A DNA stretch of 64,000 nucleotides from Bradyrhizobium algeriense (GCF_003062295.1 NZ_PYCN01000008.1:186001-250000), one strand, 5' to 3'; numbered from the stretch's first letter, positions 32,583 to 41,516 are shown. The notes: generated by a model from the sequence alone, not told the origin. Made by a program: numbers and translations.

Positions 32583-34181
32583 ATGAGCGGTGCAAGGCTA
32601 AAACATTACGGCTGGGGCCGCGAAGACGAAGGCATGACCGCCGAGGAGCAGGCTTTCGTGCTCGGCCGTTACCACGCGAAATTCGCGCGCGATGCGTTTG
32701 AGACAAAAGCCGTGCCGCGTGTCGAGGACCTGGCACTGCGCGCGCCGCGCGTTGCATTGCCGAGCTCACTTGCAGCTTTCTGTACGAGCGAACGCTACGA
32801 CCGGGTCGCGCATACCTACGGAAAATCCTATCCAGACTACGTGCGAGCCATGCTCGGCGACTACGATAGCGCGCCCGATGTGGTCGCATATCCGCGAAAC
32901 GAAGCAGAAATTTCCGCTGTGATGGACTGGGCCGGTGGTGTCAGCGCCTCGCTGACGCCGTTCGGGGGCGGGTCGAGCGTCTGCGGTGGCGTCGAGCCGC
33001 GAATAGATGGGCTTCGCTACAAGGCGGCCGTCACACTTGACCTGCGCAATCTTGGCAAGGTTGTCGAGGTAGATCAGATATCGCGCGCCGCACTGATCGA
33101 AGGCGGTGCCTTTGGTCCATCACTGGAGAACCAGCTTAAACCGCACGGCGTGACGTTGCGGCATTTTCCGCAGAGTTTCGAATATTCAACCCTTGGCGGC
33201 TGGATCGCGACGCGATCGGGTGGTCATTTCGCCAGTCTCTACACGCATATAGATGATTTCGTCGAAAGCCTGCGCGTCGTGACGCCGCGCGGCATACTCG
33301 AAACGCGTCGATTGCCGGGATCGGGTGCTGGACCGAGCCCCGACCGCATGTTCATAGGCTCGGAAGGCACGCTCGGCGTGATTTCGCGCGCCTGGATGCG
33401 ATTGCAGCCACGTCCGAAATTCCGCGCCGGCACATCGGTTCGTTTTCATTCGTTCTTCGGTGCGGCACGCGCATTGCGCGCCATCGCACAGGCCGGCCTC
33501 TATCCATCGAACTGTCGCATCCTTGACGCGCAAGAGGCGTTCAACACCGGTGCGGCCGACGGCAGTGCCGCGATCATGGTGCTCGGCTTTGAATCCGGCG
33601 ACCATTCGCCGGATGCCTGGATGGCACGAGCGCTCGAATGCTGCGCCGACCATGGCGGGACGCCGGAAGCCGCAAAAGGCAGCGACGCACATCTCGAAGG
33701 CGCAGCAGGAATCTGGCGGAACGCTTTTATTCGCATGCCTTATGCGCGCGAGTTTTTGACACCCGCCGGTCTCATCAACGACACGTTTGAGACCGCCATC
33801 ACCTGGGATCGGTTCGAAAGTTTCCACGACAAAGTGAAGGCGGCGACGGAGCGTGCGATCCTCGAAGCGACTGGCCTGAAAGGCGAGGTCACATGCCGCT
33901 TCACCCATGTCTATCCGGACGGGCCCGCGCCCTATTTTTCTTTCCACGCACTCGGTCGCCACGGTGCGCTTCTGGAGCAGTGGCAGGCGATCAAGAATTC
34001 GGCCAGCGACGCGCTGATTGAGGCGGGTGGTACGATTACGCATCATCACGCTGTTGGCCGTGATCATCGGCCTTGGTACGATCGCCAACGCCCGGGTCTT
34101 TTCGCGACCGCGCTTCGGGCGGCAAAAAGAGAACTCGATCCACAAGGCATGCTCAACCCGGGAGTGCTCATCGATCCGTAA
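32583..34181 (+). CDS. FAD-binding oxidase, alkyldihydroxyacetonephosphate synthase-like
   Basis: 532 residues of the vanillyl-alcohol-oxidase superfamily. The FAD-binding P-loop PFGGGSSVCGGVEP lies near residue 122, YSTLGGWIATRSGGHFAS near 205 and FIGSEGTLGVISRAW near 260. The C-terminal cap ends with ITHHHAVGRDHRPW near 485, the His-rich motif typical of alkyl-DHAP synthases that make ether lipids. Bacterial members may instead oxidise hydroxy acids such as glycolate or lactate. The upstream reductase supports a lipid role. The N-terminal segment SYPDYVRAMLGDYDSAPD, as in AGPS proteins, is also present. Confidence 0.85.
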   Translation: MSGARLKHYGWGREDEGMTAEEQAFVLGRYHAKFARDAFETKAVPRVEDLALRAPRVALPSSLAAFCTSERYDRVAHTYGKSYPDYVRAMLGDYDSAPDVVAYPRNEAEISAVMDWAGGVSASLTPFGGGSSVCGGVEPRIDGLRYKAAVTLDLRNLGKVVEVDQISRAALIEGGAFGPSLENQLKPHGVTLRHFPQSFEYSTLGGWIATRSGGHFASLYTHIDDFVESLRVVTPRGILETRRLPGSGAGPSPDRMFIGSEGTLGVISRAWMRLQPRPKFRAGTSVRFHSFFGAARALRAIAQAGLYPSNCRILDAQEAFNTGAADGSAAIMVLGFESGDHSPDAWMARALECCADHGGTPEAAKGSDAHLEGAAGIWRNAFIRMPYAREFLTPAGLINDTFETAITWDRFESFHDKVKAATERAILEATGLKGEVTCRFTHVYPDGPAPYFSFHALGRHGALLEQWQAIKNSASDALIEAGGTITHHHAVGRDHRPWYDRQRPGLFATALRAAKRELDPQGMLNPGVLIDP

Positions 34182-34334
34182 CACGGATCGACGCGCCAAC
34201 GGACTAAGCGAATAATTGTGCTATTTGCTGCGGTGCACGGGTCGGTGCGATGGATGAGGAATTTCGTCCAGTATCGTCGCATAGCGGACCTGGCAAGCCG
34301 TCCGCTCGGTAGATTTATGGGTTCAAGGCCTGGG

Positions 34335-35063
34335 TCAGCCGACCTGGCCCACGAACTGCTGCAATTCCGGCGTTCGCGGCGCGGCGAACACCTCCTTCGG
34401 AACACCTTCCTCATGCACTTTGCCGTGGTGCATGAAGACGAGCTTGGTGCCGACGTCGCGCGCGAAGCGCATTTCGTGCGTTACCAGAATGAGCGTCATG
34501 CCCTCGCGCGCCAACTGCTCGACCACGCGCAGCACTTCATTCACCAGTTCCGGGTCGAGCGCCGAGGTGATTTCGTCGCATAGCAATACCTTCGGCCGCA
34601 TCGCCAGCGACCGGGCAATGGCGACGCGCTGCTGCTGGCCGCCGGAGAGTTCGCTCGGATAGGCGTCCATCTTTTCCGACAATCCCACCTTGGCCAGCAC
34701 CTCGGCGGCGGTGGCGCGCGCTTCCGCCTTCGACACCTTGTTGACGACGGTGGGCGCCAGCATGACGTTCTCGGCCGCCGTCAGATGCGGAAACAGGTTG
34801 AACTGCTGGAACACCATGCCGACATGGCGGCGCAACTCGCGCAGATTGGTGGCCAGACCGCCGACCTCGATGCCGTCGGCGGTGATGGTGCCGGACTGAT
34901 AGGTCTCCAAGCCGTTGATACAACGCAGCAGGGTGCTCTTGCCCGAGCCGGAGCGGCCGATGATAGCGACCACGTCGCCCTTGGCGATGTCGAGCGAGAC
35001 GCCTTTCAGCACCTCGTTCGCACCAAAGCTCTTCCTGACGTCACGAATGCTAACGAGCGACAT
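34335..35063 (-). CDS. polar amino-acid ABC transporter, ATP-binding protein
   Basis: 242-residue ATPase of the HisP/GlnQ type that energises import. Walker A GRSGSGKS is near residue 36, the Q-loop VFQQFNLFPHLT near 85, the signature LSGGQQQR near 138, Walker B VLLCDEITSALDPE near 158 and the switch His in VTHEMRFA near 195. The first codons overlap the end of the upstream permease gene by 14 bases. It is the last gene of the operon that starts at 37168. Confidence 0.96.
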   Translation of the reverse strand: MSLVSIRDVRKSFGANEVLKGVSLDIAKGDVVAIIGRSGSGKSTLLRCINGLETYQSGTITADGIEVGGLATNLRELRRHVGMVFQQFNLFPHLTAAENVMLAPTVVNKVSKAEARATAAEVLAKVGLSEKMDAYPSELSGGQQQRVAIARSLAMRPKVLLCDEITSALDPELVNEVLRVVEQLAREGMTLILVTHEMRFARDVGTKLVFMHHGKVHEEGVPKEVFAAPRTPELQQFVGQVG

Positions 35064-35700
35064 TGAGGCGGCCCTCGATTTTTTTCGCCCACCAGGACAG
35101 CGGGAAACACAGGCAGAAATAGATCAACGCGACCAGCGAGTAGACCAGGAACGGCCGGAAGGTCGCATTGTTGAGCATGGTGCCGGCCTTGGTCAGTTCG
35201 ACGAAGCCGATAATGGAAGCGAGCGCGGTGCCCTTGATGACCTGCACGGAGAAGCCGACGGTCGGCGCGACCGCGATGCGCGAGGCCTGCGGCAGGATGA
35301 CGTAGCGCATCTGCTCGATGTAGCTCAGCGCGAGGCTGGATGACGCCTCCCACTGGCCCTTCGGTATCGATTCGACGCAGCCGCGCCAGATCTCGGTCAG
35401 GAACGCGCTGGTCCAGAACGTCAGCGCCAGCGTCGCCGCTGTCCATGGCGACACCTCGACGCCGAACAGCGCGATGCCGAAGAAAAACAGAAAGAGCTGC
35501 ATCAGGAGCGGCGTGCCCTGGAAGAACTCGATGTAGGTCTTGGTGAACCATTCCAGCGGCGCGATCCCTGAGGTGCGCATGAACAACAGGACCAGGCCTA
35601 CGATGCCGCCGCAGACAAACGCGATCAGCGACAGCACGATCGTCCATTGCGTGGCGATCAGCAGGTTGGAGAGGATGTCCCAGAAGCTGAACTGCAGCAT
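35050..35700 (-). CDS. polar amino-acid ABC transporter permease (second)
   Basis: 216-residue inner-membrane permease of the His/Glu/Gln/Arg family with about five helices. The EAA loop that docks on the ATPase is visible as EASSSLALSYIEQMRYVILPQASRIAV (about residues 125-150, in segments), a variant with EASSSLAL in place of EAAxALG. It is preceded by the other permease with a 3-base gap and overlaps the ATPase gene, so translation is coupled. Confidence 0.93.
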   Translation of the reverse strand: MLQFSFWDILSNLLIATQWTIVLSLIAFVCGGIVGLVLLFMRTSGIAPLEWFTKTYIEFFQGTPLLMQLFLFFFGIALFGVEVSPWTAATLALTFWTSAFLTEIWRGCVESIPKGQWEASSSLALSYIEQMRYVILPQASRIAVAPTVGFSVQVIKGTALASIIGFVELTKAGTMLNNATFRPFLVYSLVALIYFCLCFPLSWWAKKIEGRLNVAR

Positions 35701-35703
35701 GGT

Positions 35704-36366
35704 TCACCTCGCCTTGAAGATGACGCGGCCGAGCGCCCGCAGCAGCGAACGCGTCAGCATCGCCAGCACGAGATAGGCCAGCGCCGCCAGCAAATAGACT
35801 TCGAAGTTTCGGAAGTTCCTCGACGCCACGAAGTTCGCGGCATAGGTGAGGTCTTCCGCCGAGATCTGCGATACCACCGCCGAACCCAGCATCACGATGA
35901 TGATCTGCGACGACAGCGCCGGATAGATCTTGCGGAATGCCTGGTTGAACACGATACGGCGCAGCACCTCCCATTTGGTCATGGCGAGGCTGAGGCCGGC
36001 TTCGATATGGCCTTTGGGCACGGCCTCGATGCCGGCGCGGATGATCTCGGTCGAGTAGGCGCCGAGATTGATCACCATGGCGAGGAAGGCGGCCGTGGTC
36101 TCGCTGAGCTTCAGCCCCATCGCCGGCAGGCCGAAGAAGATGAAGAACAGCTGCACGATGAACGGCGTGTTGCGGATCAGTTCGACATAGACCGCAACGA
36201 CGCGGCCGAGCCAAACGGGTCCGAAGGTGCGCGCCGAGGCGCCGGCGGTGCCGACCGCGATGCCGGCCACTGTCGACACGACCGTCAGCACGATCGTGAA
36301 GATCAGCCCCTGCAGCAGCACGCTCCAATAGGGCAGCAGTTCGGCGAATTGCAGTTTGTAAGACAC
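35704..36366 (-). CDS. polar amino-acid ABC transporter permease (first)
   Basis: 220 residues, five to six helices, EAA motif EAGLSLAMTKWEVLRRIVF with the conserved Gly position (about residues 130-150), and the family-typical ELIRNTPFIVQLFFIFFGLP segment near residue 62. It forms the membrane channel together with the second permease. It follows the binding-protein gene by 22 bases. Confidence 0.94.
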   Translation of the reverse strand: MSYKLQFAELLPYWSVLLQGLIFTIVLTVVSTVAGIAVGTAGASARTFGPVWLGRVVAVYVELIRNTPFIVQLFFIFFGLPAMGLKLSETTAAFLAMVINLGAYSTEIIRAGIEAVPKGHIEAGLSLAMTKWEVLRRIVFNQAFRKIYPALSSQIIIVMLGSAVVSQISAEDLTYAANFVASRNFRNFEVYLLAALAYLVLAMLTRSLLRALGRVIFKAR

Positions 36367-36388
36367 GCGGGTGCCCCGGCGTTGGCGT

Positions 36389-37168
36389 TTAGAAGCCGGG
36401 CGGCAAGGGCGCTTTCAGCCACTTCTCCGAAAGTTTTGCGATATCACCCGAAGCCTTTGCCTTGGTGATGATCTCGTTGACCTTGGCGAGCAGCGCGGGC
36501 TCGTTCTTGTTGAGCCCGACATAGCAGGGGCTGTCCTTGATCACGAATTTCAGCGCCGGCGCGCGCGCCGGGACCTTTTCGGCGATCGCGGCCGCCACCG
36601 TGTTGCCGGTAGCGATCAAGTCGACCTGGCCGGACACAAAGGCGGCGATGGTGGCGTTGTTGTCCTCGAAACGCTTGACGGTCGCGTCCGGTGGCGCCGA
36701 GGCGGTCAACGCCTGTTCTTCGATCGCACCGCGCGTGGCGCCGATGGTCTTGCCCTTGAGATCGGCTGCGCTCGCAACCGTAATCGCCTTGGTGCCGAAC
36801 ACGCCGGAGAAGAACGGCGCATAGGCGATCGAGAAGTCGATGACCTTTTCGCGCTCCTCGTTCTTGCCGAGGCTTGAGATCACGAGGTCGGCCTTGTTGG
36901 TCTGCAAATAGGGAATGCGGTTGGCGCTGGTCACCGGGATGATCTCGGTCTTCACCCCGAGTTCCTTGCCGATCAGATTGGCCATGTCGATGTCGTAGCC
37001 CTGCGGCTTGAGATCGAGGCCGGCTGAGCCGAACGGCGCAAAATCCTGCGGCACCGCGATCTTGATCACCTTCGACTTCATGATGGAGTCGAGCGCGTCG
37101 GCATGGGCCTGCGTCGCCACCGCGGCAGTGACAAGTGCAGCGGCAAGCAACAGTTTCTTGAAGGGCAT
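36389..37168 (-). CDS. polar amino-acid ABC transporter substrate-binding protein
   Basis: 259 residues from the ATG at 37168 (GGAGA upstream). The signal peptide (KKLLLAAALVTAAVATQAHA) is followed by the SBP family 3 fold: VIKIAVPQDFAPFGSAG..., the signature block DMANLIGKELGVKTEIIP, and DLVISSLGKNEEREKVIDFS for ligand-loop residues. Periplasmic receptor for an amino acid; the exact ligand (glutamate, aspartate or other) cannot be fixed. First gene of the four-gene operon. Confidence 0.94.
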   Translation of the reverse strand: MPFKKLLLAAALVTAAVATQAHADALDSIMKSKVIKIAVPQDFAPFGSAGLDLKPQGYDIDMANLIGKELGVKTEIIPVTSANRIPYLQTNKADLVISSLGKNEEREKVIDFSIAYAPFFSGVFGTKAITVASAADLKGKTIGATRGAIEEQALTASAPPDATVKRFEDNNATIAAFVSGQVDLIATGNTVAAAIAEKVPARAPALKFVIKDSPCYVGLNKNEPALLAKVNEIITKAKASGDIAKLSEKWLKAPLPPGF

Positions 37169-37395
37169 TCTAATATCTCCGAGGTTACGCCAATTCACCG
37201 CCTCCGAGATTCCTCTCGGTGCGTATTTCGGCTGATGTGGCCCGGCTCCACGTCGCGATTCGACCCTGCCTGACGCCTCGCATTTAGGCAATGCTTCGCG
37301 TTGCATTTTTTGGAGGCTTTTTGTGGGTCGTTTTCGAGCATGGTGACGCGACCATGCGTTGTGCTGCGGCGTTCGTTGAACCCGTCGGTTCGTGA

Positions 37396-37950
37396 TTACC
37401 GCAGGCCTTCATACACCATGAAGCCGCGCGCGATGGCGAGCTTGCGCAAGGCGCGCGGAACGAGCTTTTGCGGCCGGTGCAGATAGCGCCACGATGTCAC
37501 CTTGAAATCCCTGATCGTGCCGAGGTCGCCTTCGAACGGCGCCAGCACTCCGGTCAGGCTGATCGGCGCATGCGCGCGGTTGTTGAACGGCAGCAGCAGC
37601 AACTCCAGATGCGCCGTCGTGCCGTCGTCCGAAGTCGCGGTGATGCCGGCAATCGCCGCCAGCATTTCTTCCGCGACGTAGCTGACGATGTCCTCGATCT
37701 CGCGGCGGCTGTCCGCCGTGAACAGCGCGGAGAAGCTGGTGTCCTTCAGATCGCGACCGAGCAGGGCGCAGACCCGGGTTCCGGCGACGCGAAACGGGTA
37801 GCCGGCATCGTTGTCGTAGTTCAGCACGAAGATGTCGCCGAGCAGTTCGCGTACCGCGCCGGGTTCGATCTCGCTGCGGTCCGGCGCCCGCGCATCGCCG
37901 CGCTTCGCATCCCAATAGGCGAAGAACTTACGGCTCGATGGGTGTTTCAT
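37396..37950 (-). CDS. PAS domain protein (PAS_5 family)
   Basis: 184 residues starting at the ATG at 37950 (AGGATTAGTT upstream). The chain has the PAS_5 pattern: FFAYWDAKRGDARAPDRSEIEP, then LLGDIFVLNYDNDAGYPFRVAGTRVCALLGRDL, and LPFNNRAHAPISLTGVLAPF. These single-domain PAS proteins are abundant in Alphaproteobacteria and one relative (MopJ) links to cell-cycle control. No output domain, so probably a sensor acting through partner contact. The upstream DNA, shared with a divergent transcript, holds a CtrA box. Confidence 0.82.
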   Translation of the reverse strand: MKHPSSRKFFAYWDAKRGDARAPDRSEIEPGAVRELLGDIFVLNYDNDAGYPFRVAGTRVCALLGRDLKDTSFSALFTADSRREIEDIVSYVAEEMLAAIAGITATSDDGTTAHLELLLLPFNNRAHAPISLTGVLAPFEGDLGTIRDFKVTSWRYLHRPQKLVPRALRKLAIARGFMVYEGLR

Positions 37951-38098
37951 AACTAATCCTCGCCCCGGGTTGCCTTGAGCGAGACACTTCTGTCCCGCTT
38001 TTGCGCAACACGCCTTCCCTTCTGTGTTGTGCAGGACAGGCTTTGCAGCGTCCATGCCGGGAAGGCGATTTGGCCGCGCGAGTCACGGCTTTGCGTTG

Positions 38099-38114
38099 TT
38101 AACGTTAAATTAAC
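38099..38114. promoter_or_regulatory. candidate CtrA-binding site
   Basis: TTAACGTTAAATTAAC contains a perfect TTAA-N7-TTAAC box. It lies 149 bases upstream of the PAS_5 gene (minus) and about 180 bases upstream of a strong plus-strand terminator with no gene between. Confidence 0.55.
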
Positions 38115-38129
38115 TATGAGGTTGGCGAA

Positions 38130-38330
38130 GGCGGGGCGGCGTGCGTAGTGTGGAACACATCAGACGGCGCCGGCTTATCTCTGGGTTCTCGGCGCAGTTG
38201 GTACACAGGCAGCGTCAAACAGTTTGGTCATCGCGCGGGGAGGGGTGGGGATGTAATCCCGGCTCCAGGGGCGCGAGAAGATCAGCAAGACAAGGGAGGA
38301 TGTTCTCAGCATCCTCCCTTTTTCTTTTTG
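38130..38330 (+). ncRNA. candidate small RNA ending in an intrinsic terminator
   Basis: About 200 non-coding bases lie between the CtrA box and a textbook plus-strand terminator, while the next gene (rhomboid) starts 170 bases further on. There is no good ORF with a ribosome site in the segment; the long frame through it is only an N-terminal extension of the rhomboid frame. A G-rich element (38236-38254) matches the one at 24858-24876. I do not recognise a known sRNA family; the 5' end is a guess. A long 5' leader with attenuation for the rhomboid gene is an alternative. Confidence 0.4.
38292..38330 (+). terminator. rho-independent terminator
   Basis: An 11-bp perfect stem (AAGGGAGGATG / CATCCTCCCTT) with a 7-base loop, followed by TTTCTTTTTGTTCTTTT. 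It is the strongest terminator in the window and has no annotated gene immediately before it on the plus strand. Confidence 0.85.
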
Positions 38331-38498
38331 TTCTTTTGGCAGCGACATCATGTCCCGGACGCCGGCGCAGCGCCGGGGTCCATGTACCTGCAGAAATCCG
38401 CCCTGGCCCCGAATTGTCGATTGTGCACTTGCACAGGGCGGGCAAAGCCGCCTATCTGGACCAATACCCCTCGAAGCCGCCTTGCAAGGTCCTGGCCT

Positions 38499-39296
38499 TT
38501 GGATTCCCAGTCTTACTCATCCCAGCTCGAGCCGCCGGACGCCCCGCACGAGCCGATCCTGACGCTGCCGGGCGCGCTGACGGCCTATGTCGCGCTGATC
38601 GCAGCGATTCATTTGCGCGTGCTGCTGCCGGTGGAACTGGAGAACTGGACCATCGACGTGTTCGGCTTCATTCCGAAGCGCTACGATTCCACGCTGCTCA
38701 ACATCACTTTCCCCGGCGGGGCCGGCGCCAAGGTCTGGACCTTCGTCACTTATTCCCTGCTGCATGCCAATCTCAGCCATATCGGCTTCAACGTGCTTTG
38801 GCTGTTGCCGTTCGGCAGCGCGCTGGCCCGCCGGTTCGGTCCTGTCAGGTTCTTCGTTTTCATGGCGGTGACGGCCGCGGCGGGCGCACTGGCGCATCTC
38901 GTCACCCATGAGCACGCGATCGCGCCGATGATCGGCGCCTCGGCCTCGGTGTCCGGCGCCATGGCCGCCGCCATCCGCTTCGCCTTCGTGCGGGGAAGTT
39001 TTCTTTCGTTCCACCGGGGGGATGCGGATGCCGCGGCGAAGGTTCCAGCGCTGTCGCTTGCCCGGGCGTTGCGCAACCCGCGCGTGCTCGGATTTCTGGC
39101 GGTGTGGTTCGGCGTCAACATCATCTTCGGCCTCGGGTCGATTTCGATCGGCTCCGAGGGCGCCAGTGTCGCCTGGCAGGCGCATATCGGCGGATTTCTC
39201 GCCGGCCTGATGTTGTTTTCGCTGTTCGACCCGGTGCCGCGTGCGATGCATCATGCCGCCGAGGCCTCATCGCCGGATGAGCCCGGCCGCGTCTGA
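38499..39296 (+). CDS. rhomboid family intramembrane serine protease
   Basis: 265 residues from a TTG start at 38499 (AAGG upstream); the frame extends to 38148 but crosses the terminator, so the short form is preferred. Six or seven helices are visible. Rhomboid motifs: H89-x-N91-x2-H94-x3-N98 in HANLSHIGFN, the catalytic Ser in GAS (S148), and the catalytic His in QAHIGG (H229). It cleaves transmembrane substrates within the inner membrane. Substrates are unknown. A CBS-domain gene follows 190 bases later. Confidence 0.9.
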   Translation: MDSQSYSSQLEPPDAPHEPILTLPGALTAYVALIAAIHLRVLLPVELENWTIDVFGFIPKRYDSTLLNITFPGGAGAKVWTFVTYSLLHANLSHIGFNVLWLLPFGSALARRFGPVRFFVFMAVTAAAGALAHLVTHEHAIAPMIGASASVSGAMAAAIRFAFVRGSFLSFHRGDADAAAKVPALSLARALRNPRVLGFLAVWFGVNIIFGLGSISIGSEGASVAWQAHIGGFLAGLMLFSLFDPVPRAMHHAAEASSPDEPGRV

Positions 39297-39486
39297 TCGT
39301 CGCTTGCGGCGAAGGACGATTTCATTCATCATCCACATAAAGTTGTAACGCAAGCCTATGCCGCTGCCGTGCACGACAGCCGCGCTTGTAAACCGTGCCC
39401 CGAATGAAACCGGCGCGGAACTGTTGATTGAAGACTCGCGAACAAGTCGGGCCCCAGAGGGCGCGAACGGATTCAGGGAGGCGACA

Positions 39487-39915
39487 ATGACGGTACGTTC
39501 AATTCTCGATACCAAGGGCCATCAGATCCAGAGCGTCGAGCCGGACGTCAAGCTTTCGGCTGCGATCAAGGTCCTTGGCGAACGCAAGATTGGCGCCGTG
39601 CTGGTGATGAACCAGGGGCACCTTGAGGGCATCCTTTCGGAGCGCGATATCGTCCGGGTGCTGGGCGAGCGCGGCGCCAGGGTGCTCGAGGAACCGGTCA
39701 GCGCGGTCATGACGCGCAAGGTCGTGAGCTGCCGCGAGTCCGACACCGTTGCCGGCATCATGGAAATGATGACGCTCGGCAAGTTCCGCCATTTGCCCGT
39801 GATCGAGGACGGCAAGGTGGTGGGCCTGATTTCGATCGGCGACATCGTCAAGCGACGGGTCCATGAATTCGAGACCGAGCAGGAAGCGCTACGCGACTAT
39901 ATCAAGACGGCCTGA
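39487..39915 (+). CDS. CBS-domain pair protein
   Basis: 142 residues consisting of two CBS motifs (about 10-60 and 75-130), including GAVLVMNQGHLEGILSERD and FRHLPVIEDGKVVGLISIGDIV. Such stand-alone Bateman modules bind adenine nucleotides and are thought to report energy state to partner enzymes. The start at 39487 has GGGAGG upstream. The short secreted Cys-rich gene begins 16 bases after the stop and may be cotranscribed. Confidence 0.93.
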   Translation: MTVRSILDTKGHQIQSVEPDVKLSAAIKVLGERKIGAVLVMNQGHLEGILSERDIVRVLGERGARVLEEPVSAVMTRKVVSCRESDTVAGIMEMMTLGKFRHLPVIEDGKVVGLISIGDIVKRRVHEFETEQEALRDYIKTA

Positions 39916-39931
39916 CGATGCGTTCGTTGAA

Positions 39932-40207
39932 ATGAGGACCGAGGCCTTCATTTCCGGCGCCGCCTTGTTTTCAATTCTGACTCTCGTTCAGGCTAGCCAG
40001 CCGGCGCTTGCCTGCGTGTGCCAAGGATGCGGCTGCAAAGGCGGTCCAGGTTGGCGCGACAGGGATAATCATTGTGTCTCGCATAGCCAATTGAAGAAGG
40101 TCTGTGGAGAGCCCTTGACCACCAACTGCACCTACGAAGGCGCCACTCAGGTTTGTCCAACCGAGCGCCGATCCCCCGGCCGGAAGCCAGGTGCAAACCC
40201 GCAGTAA
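39932..40207 (+). CDS. secreted cysteine-rich small protein, 91 aa
   Basis: Start at the ATG at 39932. The signal peptide ends at about residue 27 (QASQPALA). The mature part of about 64 residues begins CVCQGCGCKGG and has eight Cys in all, suggesting four disulfides or a metal site. It ends with a basic Pro/Gly tail. I recognise no family. It lies 16 bases after the CBS gene on the same strand. Periplasmic or exported; possible roles are metal binding or an antimicrobial-like peptide, neither shown. Confidence 0.6.
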   Translation: MRTEAFISGAALFSILTLVQASQPALACVCQGCGCKGGPGWRDRDNHCVSHSQLKKVCGEPLTTNCTYEGATQVCPTERRSPGRKPGANPQ

Positions 40208-40218
40208 ACTCCGTCTCC

Positions 40219-41289
40219 CTATTCCTTTTCGGCCTTTTCCACCGCCGGCGCGGCGTCGCCTGCCTGCGGCGGCGCCAGAATGTGGATCGCCTCCTGGATC
40301 GATTCGATCGCGCGCTCGGCGGCGCGCACGCCGTGCGCGATCAGGTCGTCGGCGCGGTGAAAATCGAACCAGCCGATCTTGCCGACGCGGGGCGAGATCA
40401 GGAGATCGGGCGGATCGCCGGCCAGCCGTGCGCGGGTGATGCGGTCCTGCATGATGTTGAAGGCATCGACCATGACCGAGGAGATGCCGGGCCGCCCGCC
40501 GCCGCCGAAGAACTCACGCTTCATGGTGCGCTCGGCGGAGAAGAATTTTCCGATACCGCGTTTGCGCGGCTCGGGTTCGGGCAGCGCTTCCGGCATCACC
40601 GAAACCGAAACGCCGGCCGTGGGGCCGTGGGAATAGATCGTCGTGGAATGCGAGAATACGTCGCTGGAGAGATTGGCGGCTATGACGATCTCCGCGCCGA
40701 GCGCGCGCGCCGCCGACACCGGCACCGGATTGACCATGGCGCCGTCGACCAGCCAGCGGTCGCCGATCAGCACCGGCGAGAATATTCCGGGCAGGGCATA
40801 GGAGGCGCGCATCGCGTCCACCATCGGGCCATGGGTCAGCCAGATCTCGTGGCCGGTGCGGACTTCGGTCGCAACGGTGGCGAATTTCACCGGCAGGTCC
40901 TCGATCAGGCTTTGGCCGACCGCGGCCTCGAGTTCGGCCGCAAGCTTGGCGCCGCCGATCAGGCCCGAACCGTTCAGGCGGATGTCGAGATAGGAGAGGA
41001 CGCTTCGCGGCTGCAAGCTGCGCGCCCATTCTTCCAGCGTGTCGAGATGTCCGGCGGCATAGGCGCCGCCGACCACGGCGCCGATTGACGTTCCGACCAC
41101 GACGTTGGGAATGATTCCGTGGGCCACCAGCGTCCGGACGATGCCGATATGGGCAAAGCCGCGAGCGGCGCCGCCGCCCAGCGCGAGCCCGATTACCGGC
41201 CGGCGGATACTGCCGAGCCCTACCTTGTCCTGGGCCTTTTCTTGGGCATCGGAGCCCTTTTGGCCGCGGCCCATCCAGCTATCCAACAC
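40219..41289 (-). CDS. patatin-like phospholipase (RssA-type)
   Basis: 356 residues. The patatin domain (about 30-235) shows the oxyanion element GLALGGGAARGFAHIG, the nucleophile elbow GTSIGAVVG, and the DGAMVNPVPV motif with the Asp of the Ser-Asp dyad. Bacterial relatives are lipid acyl hydrolases or serve in stress signalling. The C-terminal part (about 240-356) is less conserved and Pro/Glu-rich at the end. No signal peptide, so cytoplasmic or peripheral at the membrane. Divergent from the next gene. Confidence 0.9.
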   Translation of the reverse strand: MLDSWMGRGQKGSDAQEKAQDKVGLGSIRRPVIGLALGGGAARGFAHIGIVRTLVAHGIIPNVVVGTSIGAVVGGAYAAGHLDTLEEWARSLQPRSVLSYLDIRLNGSGLIGGAKLAAELEAAVGQSLIEDLPVKFATVATEVRTGHEIWLTHGPMVDAMRASYALPGIFSPVLIGDRWLVDGAMVNPVPVSAARALGAEIVIAANLSSDVFSHSTTIYSHGPTAGVSVSVMPEALPEPEPRKRGIGKFFSAERTMKREFFGGGGRPGISSVMVDAFNIMQDRITRARLAGDPPDLLISPRVGKIGWFDFHRADDLIAHGVRAAERAIESIQEAIHILAPPQAGDAAPAVEKAEKE

Positions 41290-41516
41290 GTAAACTCTCC
41301 TGCGGCTTCAACGATATTCGCCGCGGCGCGGCCGCGCCAGAACAGTCCATTCCGATCCGCCTGCATGGTTTATGTCCTGCAAAGCGGGCCTAGGCGGGGA
41401 ATGTGACTGGACCGCGACCGCAGCATTAACATTGGGTGCCGGAGCCGGTTCCGCCAGCGCCGCCGGCCGAACTTGCGCGACGGAGGCTTGAATTTGCCGC
41501 GTTTTCAGTGAAAAGC

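Noticed and set aside
35647-36468. 273-residue plus-strand frame opposite the ABC permease
   Set aside because: The permease operon is certain; the frame is His/Asp/Arg-rich shadow sequence.
38148-38498. N-terminal extension of the rhomboid frame
   Set aside because: It would have to be transcribed through a very strong terminator and encodes low-quality sequence; the TTG at 38499 has a ribosome site and fits the family length.
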